Notes: a model not told the origin generated them from the sequence alone. DNA of 64,000 bases from Engraulis encrasicolus (GCF_034702125.1 NC_085876.1:15775253-15839252); one strand, 5' to 3'; shown: positions 45,654 to 56,461, counted from the stretch's first letter. Numbers and translations: made by a program.

Positions 45654-48600
45654 ATGTCCGTGTTTGACGCGGAGGCCTTTATGGAGGAAGATGTGTCGCG
45701 ACCAAGACTGGTTAAGTTAACGAGGCCGAAATTGCTGAAGCTGGCGGAATTTTACGAAATTGAAGTTGAGCCTGATATTCGGAAGGGCGATCTTGTTAAT
45801 AAACTGCTGGTGGAGTTTGGAGTGGACGACCAGGAAGTGAAAGCAGCAAGGGAGAAACTGTTACGTGAAGAACAATATGCAAGAGAAAAACAACTACGCG
45901 AAGAAGAAGATGCCCGGTTGGAACGCGAGGCACAGCGAAGGGCTAGAGAGTTTGAGCTAGCCCAGAGGGAGAGAGAGGAGAAACAAAAATTAGTGCTAAT
46001 GGAGATTGAACATTCCAAAATAAAGCAGCAGGAAAGTCAGCGTCAGCGCGCACACGAGGTCAGGTTCGATCTTGAGAAATGTTTCAAACTAATGCCGCGG
46101 TTCTGTCCTGAGCAAGTGGATGCATTTTTTGATACTTTTGAACGCATTGCGGCAGAGCGACAGTGGCCCGAAGACGAGTGGGTGACATTGGTACGTAGAG
46201 AACTAACGGGTAAGGCCCAAGAAGCATATGCAGCGTTAAATGCTACTGTGAACGATTATGCCTCCGTGAAAAAAGCTATATTGCGAGCATATGAACTTGT
46301 CCCTGAAGCTTACAGGCAGCAATTTAGGTCTGAAAAATTACAATCTGGGCATACGTATGGGGACCTGGCCAGGCAACAAGAATTGCTGTTGGATAAATGG
46401 CTCAGAGCAAGTGAAGTATACACCTATCAGGAGATTAGGCAGCTTATGCTTTTGGAGCAATTTAAAGCGAGTGTACCACGCCATATTGAAGTACATCTCA
46501 ATGAGCAGATGGTAACAACTGCCTCTAAGGCTGCAGAGGTAGCAGATAACTATGTGTTAATCCATAGGGAGGCGGGACAGGATAGAAGTTCATGGGGGGC
46601 AGCTTCGTGGCGGCCTGGTGCTTCGGCAGCTCGGCCAAGGATTGACCCACCAGGCTCTGCTAGGACACAGGTGAGCCCTCGGTTGGGTAGGGCGTCGTTT
46701 GCCACTGACGAAATCAGGTGTCATTACTGTAAGCAATTGGGCCACATTAAGTCACGCTGCCCACTCCTGTATAGGAAAGAGGAAGGTACTGGTAAACCAG
46801 TGACTCTCGTCCTGCCAGGCTCAATGCAGAAACAGGAGGAGACAAGCAATGAGGTGTCAACAGTAACCGATCCTCTGTTCAAAGCGTTTGTGTCTGAAGG
46901 CTCAGTGGCGCTAGCGGATGGGGAGCCTGAGTCAAGGGTGACTATACTAAGAGACACTGGGGCGGCTCAGTCTTTACTGCTTGCGGGGGTCCTGGAATTA
47001 CCTGAGAGCTCATCATTGAAGGCAGCTGTGCTCGTTGAGGGAGTGGGCGGGGAATATGGTGCCGTCCCACTTCATAGGGTGTTTCTGAAGTCCCCATTGG
47101 TGACTGGTGTTGTTACAATTGGGATAATGACCTCTCTTCCAATTAAAGGAGTTACACTGTTGTTGGGAAATGACCTAGCGGGTAGTCAGGTCAGGGTGGC
47201 GCCGGTGGTATGTGTCTCGCCTTGTGTTAGCCCTGAAACTGAGGCATTGGAGAGGGAGTTTCCGTCTGTGTTTCCGGCATGTGTGGTGACGCGGGCCAGG
47301 GCAAAGGCAGCAGCACCGAAGGTGGTCGAGACAAAATCTGGCGGCGTGCTAGGGATTCAAGAAGATGGACCTGGTCCTTGTGAGTTGAGTGCGACAGCTC
47401 TTATCACTGCCCAGAAGGAGGACCTGGCGCTGTCTCAGTTAAGGGAGGGAGCTGCAGATGTTGAAGAAATTAAGATGATGGCGGAAGGATTCTACATACA
47501 AGACGATGTCCTGATGCGTAAGTGGCGCCCCCCACGCAGACCAGCCTCAGAGGACTGGACGGTAGTCGAGCAGGTAGTGCTGCCCCTTAGGTACCGTAAG
47601 GAGGTGATGCGTTTGGCTCATGAAGCTGCTATGGCTGGACATTTAGGTGTGGGGAAAACGGAGGAGAAAATTATGAGACATTTCCATTGGCCTTGCATGC
47701 ATAGGGATGTAGTTGAGTTTGTGCGTTCTTGTCATGCGTGCCAGGTGTCGGGGAAACCAAACCAGAAGATACCTGTTGCACCCCTTAGCCCTTTACCTGT
47801 TGTGGTCGAACCTTTTTCTCGTGTTGTTATCGACTGTGTGGGGCCCTTACCAAAGACTAAAAAGGGAAATGAATACTTGCTTACGATCATGGATGCAACC
47901 ACTCGCTTTCCCGAAGCAGTGCCCTTGCGGAATATTAAAACACGACCGGTGGTGGAGGCACTGCTCCAGTTTTTTTCGCGTTTTGGACTACCGAGAGAGG
48001 TGCAGTCGGACCGGGGCACAAACTTCACGTCAGGGGTGTTCCAGCAGGCTATGGTGGAGTTGGGAATAGAGCAGGTCTTGTCTTCGGCTTATCATCCCCA
48101 ATCCCAAGGGGCTATTGAGAGATATCATCAAACCTTGAAAGCAATGATACGGGCTTACTGTGTACAATTCCCGGGTGACTGGGACTGTGCTATTCCGTTT
48201 CTCCTTTTTGCCATTCGGGATTCTGTAAATGTCTCTACAGGGTTTACTCCTTTTGAGCTGGTTTACGGGCATGAGGTGCGGGGGCCGCTAAAGATGGTTA
48301 AAGAGCAGTTTCTTGGGGCAGGAGGGGAGGATGACTTGTTGCAGTACGTATCTTGTTTTAAGGAGCGTTTGACAGCTGCATGTGAGGTAGCCCGGGAGAA
48401 TTTGGGAGTGGCCCAGGCCCGTATGAAAGAGCAATATGACAGAAAGGCAGTATGTCGGTCATTTAAAGTGGGGGAAAAGGTGTTAGTGCTGAAACCGATG
48501 AGAGGAGGGGGTCTGGGTGCAGCGTTTGTGGGGCCTTACACTGTGGCGAAGAAAGTAGGGGATCGAAACTATGTCCTAAATACTCCTGATGGTCGCAGGA

Positions 48601-48788
48601 AGACGAGGCTTTGCCATATCAATCTGTTGAAACCCTACCATGGCCGGGACGGGGCAAGTGTGGCTGTGTGTGTGTCTTCGGACCTAGGGGGGGGGGAAGA
48701 AGACGACATGATTGAGGTGGAGCCGGTGTCTGCACACTTGGGTAATGTGGCAGCCTTAAAGCGATGGTTCGGAGTAGAATCGCCCTAA
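45654..48788 (+). pseudogene. Gag-protease-integrase part of the Gmr1-like polyprotein, ended early by an insertion
   Basis: 1044 codons from the ATG at 45654. The first ~1034 belong to the element; the last ~10 (after 48759) are translated from the foldback insertion. Order: Gag with a Glu/Arg-rich coiled-coil-like stretch at about residues 64-125; one zinc knuckle CHYCKQLGHIKSRC near 355; a protease-like DTGAAQS near 434; integrase H2C2 zinc-binding region about 655-695 (HEAAMAGHLG...CHACQ); catalytic core D, D, E in VIDCVGP (about 725), SDRGTNF (about 785) and GAIERYH (about 819); and a GPY-type module near 959. Integrase directly follows protease with no reverse transcriptase between, which is the Gmr1-like order. 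The frame is otherwise open. Confidence 0.93.
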
Positions 48789-49690
48789 TGCCATTTGAAC
48801 CGTGACACCCATCCACCTTTACACCCGAAGTGTTTTCTGCCGCAGACTTACATCAACAGAGTTGCCGTGTTATTCGATGTTTATTCCGGTTAGCTTGACT
48901 CAAGCGCATATGGATACTGGGCACCGTCTCCAAACTTTCCCCACAAAAATAACATGTCATTACACCAAACTTCTGCAGTAGCACAAATATGGTCTGTACT
49001 CACGAAACGAAGCATTTGGAAGTTTGGAAATAGTCCAGGAGTTTAGTATTATTAACACAAGCTGAATAGCTTCTCTGCTGCTAAAGCTGTGCCAACGTTA
49101 CTTCCGTCATATGAGACAAGCCCGTAAAAGCTTTCAACAAACTTCCAGACGAGAGTGTTAAAAAAGTTTTCATTGAATTGTGATTAAGGCTTATATTTTC
49201 AAGGCAATACTTAAAAGATATTTCAAATCTTACCTACTATCAATTAGACAAGGATTTTCGTTATCAATACTGATGCTGAATTCACTTTTCATTGTGCATA
49301 TTATGAGCTTCGTTTAGGACTCTTACATGCTTGTCTTAGATGACGGAAGTAACGTTGGCGCAGCTTTAGCAGCAGAGAAGCTATTCGGCTTGTGTTGATA
49401 ATAATAAACTCCTGGACTATTTCCAAACTTCCAAATGCTTCGTTTCGTGAGTACAGACCATATTTGTGCTACTGCAGAAGTTTGGTGTCATGACATGTTA
49501 TTTTTGTGGGGAAAGTTTGGAGACGGTGCCCAGTATCCATATGCGCTTGAGTCAAGCTAACCGGAATAAACATCGAATAACACGGCAACTCTGTTGATGT
49601 AAGCCTGCGGCAGAAAACACTTCGGGTGTAAAGGTGGATGGGTGTCACGGTTCAAATGGCATTAGGGTGATTCTACTCCGAACCATCGCT
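48760..49690. mobile_element. 931-bp foldback element with TTAA target duplications
   Basis: Arms of about 360 bases (48760-49120 and 49333-49690) are reverse complements with few mismatches, starting AGCGATGGTTCGGAGTAGAA. The loop is about 210 bases. TTAA flanks both sides (48756-48759, 49691-49694). TTAA targeting is typical of piggyBac and Kolobok superfamilies, and the ends do not decide between them. No transposase. It sits in the Gmr1-like pol frame between the integrase and reverse-transcriptase regions. The reading phase is the same on both sides. Confidence 0.95.
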
Positions 49691-51112
49691 TTAAGTAAGC
49701 TGGAAGAGAACCTGGGGCATTTGTCTTCTGACCAGCGAGATGAGGTCTGCACTCTTTTCCGCCAGTTTAGTGACGTCTTTAGGGATCGCCCGGGGCGCAC
49801 TGCTCTGGTCGAGCATGAGGTTCAGGTGGGTGGAGCGGTGCCTATCAAACAGCATCCATATAGGCTCTCTCCATATAAGTTGTCACTGGTTAAGGAGGAA
49901 CTGACATACATGCAGGAGATTGGGGCGGTGGAGCCAGGGCAGAGTGAGTGGAGTTCACCGGTGGTGCTGGTTCCTAAGCCGGATCAATCATGGCGGTTGT
50001 GTATTGATTATCGCAAGGTAAATCAGGTAACCCAGACTGATGCTTTTCCCATACCTCGGCTAGAGGATTGCATTGACCGCATAGGCCAGGCTCGGTACGT
50101 GTCAAAGATTGACCTACTGAAGGGTTACTGGCAGGTACCACTTTCTGTGTCGGCCAAACAAGTTTCTGCGTTCGCCACCCCAGACGGTCTGTATGTGTGA
50201 AATGTTCTGCCATTTGGAATGAAGAATGCACCCGCTACCTTTCAAAGGTTGATGGGGAGGGTTATAGCGGGGCTAACCAATGTGGTTGTGTACATTGATG
50301 ATGCTGTGGCCTACAGTGACAGCTGGCCCGAGCATGTGGGACTTTTGCAGCAGGTATTGGAGCGGCTACAACAGGCGGGGTTGGTGGCGAATCTCGAGAA
50401 GTGTGAGATTGGGAAGGCTCAGGTCACCTATTTGGGGCATGTAGTGGGGCAAGGGCAGGTGCTGCCGAGAAGGGCAAAGATTCAGGCGATTGTGGATCTA
50501 CCCACTCCTAACACACGACGGCAAGTGATGCAGGTGTTGGGGATGTGTGGGTTTTACCGACGTTTTGTTCCAAATTTCTCCACTGTGGCAGAACCATTGA
50601 CGAGTCTTTTGAAGAAAGGGGTGAAGTTTGTGTGGACAAGTGGGTGTGAGAAGGCATTTAATCAGATTAAGGCTATTCTGTCATGTGAACCTGTGCTGGC
50701 GGCCCCGAATTTCAGTGTTCCCTTCAAGTTAGCAGTGGACGCCTGTGACGTGGGAATAGGGGCGGTGCTGTTGCAAGCTGATTCAGCGGGGCTGGACAAG
50801 CCTGTCGCATACTATTCCAAGAAATTGAACCGGCATCAGAGAGCTTACTCTACCATTGAGAAGGAGGCATTGGCTCTGGTGTCGGCGGTACAACATTTTG
50901 AGGTTTACTTGTCGGGGTCGCCTGCAGATGTGGTGGTTTATACTGACCACAACCCGCTTACGTTTCTGGCCAAGTTCAAGACTGCAAATCAGAGGGTGTT
51001 TAGGTGGGGCTTGGTACTCCAGCCGTTTAGCCTGGTCATCAAGCATGTGGCTGGTAGGGCAAATGTGGTGGCCGATTCCTTGTCTAGGCTGCTTCCGAAG
51101 GGAGATACTTGA
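49691..51112 (+). pseudogene. Reverse transcriptase-RNase H part of the Gmr1-like polyprotein
   Basis: This is the downstream half of pol after the foldback insertion. The reverse-transcriptase region starts at about 49703. LCIDYRKVNQ lies near 49994 and the catalytic YIDD at 50291-50302. A TGA at 50198-50200, in a stretch that is otherwise continuous in one frame, cuts it just before the PFGMKNAPATFQ motif. RNase H follows (AVDACDVGIG near 50732, IEKEALAL near 50855, YTDHNPL near 50939) and the frame ends at 51112. An ATG at 50219 lies within the domain and is not a true start. Homology is clear, but this copy cannot make full-length enzyme. Confidence 0.93.
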
Positions 51113-51268
51113 GGTGTTGATGGGTCTCAGGACCTAGGTGCGTAGTAGTCTTTTGATGGGGGGAAAAGGGGGAAAAAAAATAAAAAAAATTACAAAAGTT
51201 AGGAAGGAAAAAAAAAAAAAAAAAAAGGGGTAGATTTATTTATTTTTTTATTTATTTTTTTTTTCTTG
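51113..51268 (+). other. 3' untranslated region of the Gmr1-like element
   Basis: Short region rich in A runs (51174-51225) and T runs (51236-51266) between the stop and the polypurine tract. No env. Confidence 0.75.
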
Positions 51269-51282
51269 TAAGGGGGGAAGGA
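51269..51282 (+). promoter_or_regulatory. Polypurine tract of the Gmr1-like element
   Basis: AAGGGGGGAAGGA directly precedes the 3' LTR. Confidence 0.88.
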
Positions 51283-51771
51283 TGTTAAGATGCTAGGTCA
51301 CAGACTAGACATCACACTAACCCTTTCAATCCACACGGGGGCACTGCTTGACCGTTTGGAATGTGGCTCCCATAAAAGGGGTCACGGGGTGAGTCAAAGG
51401 TCAGCGAACTAGACCTTCCGGGTCGGCAGGTAGGCTAACAGAAGTTAGCCTGAGAGCGTTGGCAACGCAGAAGATCATTCGCCGGAAAACTCAGGTCTGG
51501 GATTAAGCCCAGGTACAATGGACTTTACGGGATTTCCAGGAGTGCACCGTGTTTCCCCCCCTTACCTTTGAACGTGGAGGAGAGCCCGTAGGTCGACGGG
51601 AAACCGCTTGCGCTGGCGGCATCTGCGATCGATGCACCGATGCCCGATTCCCCAGGTAAGTGGTGCCCCCCGACACGCATCCAACAGGTTAGATAACGTA
51701 CATACTGCCGAACACGTTAATGCATACATAAATGTTAGGAGTTAGAGGGCGGAGTATCTAACATCCTAATA
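51283..51771 (+). repeat. 3' LTR of the Gmr1-like element
   Basis: 489 bp, identical by eye to 44921-45409. Followed by CTCT, the target duplication. Confidence 0.95.
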
Positions 51772-51775
51772 CTCT

Positions 51776-51878
51776 CATCAACACATTCTGCTCCAAACTT
51801 ATTATGCATGTCTTGCAAACATCCTGGGGTATGTATACCTTTTGGAAGTTTAACAGATTTATTCTTACTCAAGCCCAT
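51776..51878 (-). pseudogene. Candidate gag N-terminus of the retrovirus-like element, cut off by the nested insertion
   Basis: A minus-strand ATG at 51878 opens a frame beginning Met-Gly and runs 34 codons to the Gmr1-like insertion. A Met-Gly start is compatible with N-myristoylation, usual in retroviral Gag, though the full consensus is not met. Across the insertion point the frame does not match the downstream gag frame in phase, so the gene was probably already damaged. Confidence 0.5.
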
Positions 51879-53200
51879 GCTGACAATCCAATAGTATTTT
51901 ATTGGATTACTAATCTCTCAGCACCAAACAACAGACGCTAAAACAATAGCATTAATGCACAAACAACAAGTATCACAAATACAAACAAATAGCCTTCAAA
52001 GTCTCTTCAGTCCAACCTGCTTCAGCTTTCTTTACGTTCAGTTTTACTTTCCCAATGTTTAATACAGACGGAGAAAATCTGGTGAACCCAGATTCCACAA
52101 TTAAATTACACCTGTTTAAACCTTTCAACCTCAACCAATACCCTACTTTCACAAACCATCAAAAAGAGACTATCGTAACGTTAGGCCTTTTACAAACATA
52201 TAGGGCCCAGTGGCCTTCACCACGGGTTGGTGACCTCTCACCAATGGACTGTCCTGGTGCCTTGACACTTGGTGCTTAGACACTTAGCGCTATAGGCACT
52301 GACCAGACTTTTCTTGCCTGGATGTACCTGTCGACCCCAGTTCCTCGAACTGTGTCTGCCAGCTTAAACTGTAACCCTAAACTGCAGAGATATGTGGTTC
52401 CGCCCCCCACTTTTAGTTAGATATTTTGACTTTAACTCAAATCCGTTGTTATAATTTGCGTTTGCCAGAATGTCAATAAACTAGTCATAATATATTAATG
52501 AAAAGCTCTCTGTACTTTCATTGTAGTATAGTATTAAGTCACTAACGACTCTTGCAGAGTGTCATTGGTAAAACCGTGTCAATATGGGGCCACAAATACT
52601 CTCTGTGAAAAGTAGCTTCTTTGGGTTCACACAGTTTTGAAATCTCAGCACCCCAACCAAATGCATCTATAAGCAGGCTTTCTGATTGAATTTGATTTCC
52701 GTTCTAATACACAAGGATCATTTTGAATGCATCCATTAGCTGTGTCCTTCCGCTTACAAACCACCGTGAACTTATGATGTCACCTGTTGTGTCTAGATTT
52801 CAGCTGGTTTTAGAGCTCTTACATGTATCCTTGTGAAAGCTATACATGCATTTTGTGCACTACTGACCAGAGCATCGTGCCTCTGGTTCAATGTATTCCT
52901 CTGAAATAAAGTAACCTTAGGACAACTGTAGCTAGCTTGCCACTTTACAAGCTTTTGCTCTCTGATATAATTTCATCAGCAGCATATCAGCCAAACTAGT
53001 ATATACAATTGTCATAAAACATGCAAACATTTCAGGAAGAATTTAACTCACCGCTGAGTTGCCTGTGGCCGCAGATACTGGGTGGAGTATCAGGGCACAC
53101 AGGAGAAGTCCTCCAGTGGATGAGTCACAACGGGACTCCGCTTGGCCAGGTCAATTGAAGTCCAGCTGAATGTCCTCTCCTGCGTTACCTGAGATATCCA
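51879..53200 (-). other. 5' leader region of the retrovirus-like element
   Basis: About 1.3 kb between the primer site and the candidate gag start. No open frame with motifs on the minus strand. This is long for a leader and may contain packaging or splice signals or deleted sequence. Confidence 0.5.
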
Positions 53201-53217
53201 TCCCACTTCTGACACCA
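53200..53217 (-). promoter_or_regulatory. Primer-binding site of the retrovirus-like element
   Basis: On the minus strand TGGTGTCAGAAGTGGGA lies three bases inside the 5' LTR. It is complementary to the 3' end (CCCACTTCTGACA plus CCA) of animal tRNA-Leu. Confidence 0.88.
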
Positions 53218-53220
53218 AAA

Positions 53221-53687
53221 TGTAGTAAAAAAATTATATCGGCAGACAAGCAACTCAGGTGGTAAGCACTGCAGATTTTATTGTTAACGGCCGGAGAAAT
53301 TACTGTGTGGAGACAGGACGTATTCCACCCAGCAAGCTCTGAAGTGAATACAAAGGCCCCCAGTATTTAACCATTTCCCTCCCCCACAGTCCATGTCGTC
53401 AGCTTCCTCTGCGCATGTGGGGTCCCGCATGGCCGGATGTCCACTGTCCATTGTCTTGTTGTCCAGCATATGCCATTTCATATGTGTTGTTCAGCAGCCA
53501 CATCAAGTAGATGCACATGTTTCCAATAATGTTGAGTGTCCAGTGACCCATTACAGAAAAGCTTACACACAAGAATATGTCACTATATGGGGACTTCCCC
53601 AGCCAAGTCATGAGAATAAAATGAGAATATGATATAAGAATAGTAGAAGGTTAAGAAAACTCAGATGAAACTAAACATTTCTCCACA
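53221..53687 (-). repeat. 5' LTR of the retrovirus-like element
   Basis: 467 bp, matching 39619-40085 except at two positions. It is next to the primer-binding site, which identifies it as the 5' LTR in minus orientation. Confidence 0.97.
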
Positions 53688-53691
53688 GTAT

Positions 53692-54231
53692 CAAGTAGGT
53701 GCTACGGGGAAGAAGCGCATGTAGGCTACGTGAGGCATCCAACATCATGCTTCGAATCATATGCTGCGGCTTCTTATAGCACGCACGAGAGAGAGGGAGA
53801 GGGAGAAAGAGCGAAGCCTAACTTAGTCAATTGTTTGACACGGGACAAATTGTTGTAGGAATCATGCCAAGTTTTTTGTAATCCCTTGGTAGCCTACATC
53901 TAAATTACATACCTGTATTACAAATCTACCGATTTATATTTAGTGGAACACAGTCAAACAGTTTTTTTTTCACGGTCAAAGTTAGAGCTTTCCTATTATT
54001 TTTTCATAGGGAAACAGATACGTATACTAGGTGAATGGACTAAAATTTGAGTATTTTGGATAAAATTTCAGTAGTTTATCCAAACTGTGACAAATATTTT
54101 TTTTGTATTACAAGTTGTCTGAAATATGATGATTAACTGTTCAAACGAGATCACAACCAGCCAGGCAAGTGTAGAGGGGACATTGGATAGTGTTGAGAGG
54201 AGGGAGTGCTTAGTTGCCATTGGGTGGCATT

Positions 54232-54304
<73 letters not shown>

Positions 54305-54432
54305 TTCTATCTATCTATCTATCTATCTATGCCAATCTATCTGCCCCCCTCATCAGACATGACAGCATGACAATCATGAAGTAACGAAGATGGTTGGCAG
54401 TTCTTCTTATGTTCACTGTCCCTGAGTCGCTA
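53692..54432. other. Unassigned right flank with CT and CTAT arrays
   Basis: No gene. Continues the sequence interrupted at 39618. Holds a CT array (54235-54292) running into CTAT tetramers (54292-54331). Confidence 0.7.
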
Positions 54433-55130
54433 TACAGTCAATCCGGAAAGTATTCACAGCGCTTCACTTTTTTCACATTTTATTACAAATGAATCTCTGT
54501 TGTCAAAATCCTACACAAATTATTCCATTATGACCATGTGAAAAGCAAGATGTCTTGACAGTTTTGAAAATTTATAAAAATAAAAAACAAAGAAATAATT
54601 TTTACAAAAGTATTCACAGTCTTTGCTTAATACTTTGTAGAACCACCTTTGGCAGCAACTACATTCATTTTTCCATTTCGAAATGAAAAGAGATTAAAAG
54701 GGAGGTCATCGGTGTGTGTTTCAACCTTTTAGTACATTGAAATTGTACATTTTGAGTCTGCATCTGGCTAAAATAGATGGGTGTGAGTTTTTAATGAAAT
54801 CCTCTGGAGAGTATCATGATCTGCTTCTGTAGTCACAGTGCATGTTGACATGCATACTTCTTTAGACGTAATTCAGATTTCCAATGTTGACGGCATTCAT
54901 ACATCCCCAAACAATGTCAGTCCCACTACCATGCTTGACTAGCCAGATGATGCACTTTTTTGGTAAAATTCACTTGTTTACCACCACACATGCTTAACAC
55001 CATCTAAAGCAAATTTGTTTATCTTGGTCTCATCAGACCACACGACATGGTTCCAGTGATCCATATCCTTGGTCTGTTCATCTCTCTTGAGACCAAGATA
55101 AACAAATTTGCTTTAGACCGCTCATCATGC
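54433..55130. mobile_element. Decayed Tc1-like transposon fragment
   Basis: Begins TACAGTCAATCCGGAAAGTA followed by TTCACAGCGCTTCAC, of the type found at the ends of fish Tc1-like elements. Phrases such as TTGGTCTCATCAGACCAC follow. No frame remains open and no right terminal repeat was found, so this is a remnant. A 29-base perfect inverted pair lies at 55003-55031 and 55090-55118. Confidence 0.55.
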
Positions 55131-55249
55131 CCCCAGACCTCCCTAATATGACTCTTATACAACACTATCCCCCAAAAACGCCACTGGACACCACACATGC
55201 GCGCGCACCGCTGCAGCACACGCGCCGCTCCGTGCCACCGCGCCACGCC

Positions 55250-55452
55250 GCACCTTTCTCACCTTTTTCACCACTGACCCGTTTTCATGCCTGATACAGT
55301 ACATACACACAGAGTGACATAACCCCATCATCCCCACCACCATTTCACTGCATTCTACACACACACACACATGCCCGCCCGCCTGGCCGCAGGCACGCAC
55401 ACACGCACGCCTGCATACACACAAACACACACACACACACACACACACACAG
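55250..55452. repeat. CA array with the GTGACATAACCCCATCATC phrase
   Basis: Contains GAGTGACATAACCCCATCAT, the phrase seen at 38698 and 38839. CA runs to 55452 are broken by GCCCGCCCGCCTGGCCGCA, matching the sequence near 38890. Same repeat family as 38686-38940. Confidence 0.7.
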
Positions 55453-55958
55453 GATGACATAAACCCACCATCACTGGCTTGCCTTGATTGTGATGGCCAG
55501 CCAAGTCTGGCTGCTCCAAATTCCAATCTCGACTGGGTAGAACAGAATCCATGTCATTTATGCAAGTCGGCATGTACACACTGAGGAAGGCAGAACGCAG
55601 AAACGCGTCTGTGTAACAATAAAGAACCTATGCATGGTGCAACCTTTTCTCATTTTTCAGTTTTGCAATATTTTGGTCAGCACTCTTAAAAGAAGAAATA
55701 CCTGTTGGGTGAAGCCTGCTCCAACCTTTATGATCACTTATGCAAGTGCAATATCATTTCTTCACATTGTAATGCCACATACACCATCACTGCCATTATC
55801 TTTTTTGCTGTAGCAACTCCTGTCAATTGTACTTTGAGAACGTAGACTCGGTAGCAATGACAACAGCAAGCAACAAACACCTCCTTCACAATTCGATAAT
55901 TCAATCATTTGTTTTCCTCCTGTCTTCTTCTTCTCTCTCTTCTGGTGTTCTTGCCTCT

Positions 55959-55959
<1 letters not shown>
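55453..55959. other. Unassigned sequence with a short repeat fragment
   Basis: No gene. 55580-55640 has CACTGAGGAAGGCAGAACG and CAATAAAGAACC, typical of short interspersed fish repeats. Confidence 0.4.
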
Positions 55960-56004
<45 letters not shown>

Positions 56005-56409
56005 GCTTCATTGCTAATCTCCTCCTCTCTTCATTGTTTCTTCTCTTCTAATGTTTTTCTCTTCCTGAGTGAGTTGTTCCTGAAATGACATTGCTGTCAC
56101 CCGTCTCATGAATATGATGATGTGATATCTCTGTGTATGCAATGAAAGCGATTTTTGTGTCTACTGTATATTGGGTATACAGTATTGTAGTTGATCTCAC
56201 GATACAGGTCTTCACACCTTGGCTTCGCCTGGACAACAACCTTCACTCAACTGGAATAAACTGTCCTATGGTGTCCTATGGTATTTCCTATGGTTCCTGG
56301 GAATCTTTGCTACTTCGAAGCTAGATTAAGTCATTTTTAAAGTTGTTTTTAACATGTAACTGATATGTCTTAATTATTTGGCTGGTTTCCTTTCTTGCTA
56401 TCTTGCTTG

Positions 56410-56460
<51 letters not shown>

Positions 56461-56461
56461 T
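55960..56461. repeat. CT array and CTTT array with plain sequence between
   Basis: CT array 55960-56003 and CTTT tetramer array 56409-56461. Between them I see no gene. Confidence 0.9.

Larger units (their letters stand above)
44921..51771 (+). mobile_element. Gmr1-like LTR retrotransposon nested in the retrovirus-like element
   Basis: Two 489-bp LTRs identical by eye, a tRNA-Pro-like primer site, a polypurine tract, and a target duplication of CTCT (44917-44920, 51772-51775), or ACTCT if the LTR is taken to end one base earlier. Domain order is Gag, protease, integrase, then reverse transcriptase and RNase H. That is Ty1/copia order with Ty3/gypsy-type proteins, the defining trait of the Gmr1-like group of fish and other deuterostomes. 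It is broken by a 931-bp foldback insertion and by a nonsense codon at 50198. Confidence 0.95.
39619..53687 (-). mobile_element. Endogenous retrovirus-like LTR element, host of the nest
   Basis: Two 467-bp LTRs with two differences, a tRNA-Leu-type primer site beside the right LTR and a polypurine tract beside the left LTR fix the orientation as minus. A 4-bp duplication GTAT flanks it (39615-39618, 53688-53691). Without the nested Gmr1-like element it is about 7.2 kb. Only gag remnants can be recognised inside. It lacks visible pol and env, so it is defective or depended on enzymes from elsewhere. The retroviral rather than gypsy affinity is an inference from the Gag features. Confidence 0.9.

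Noticed and set aside
48619..48816. Minus-strand frame nearly identical at its start to the one at 49634
   Set aside because: Both are read from the inverted arms of the foldback element, so the similarity is structural and not coding.
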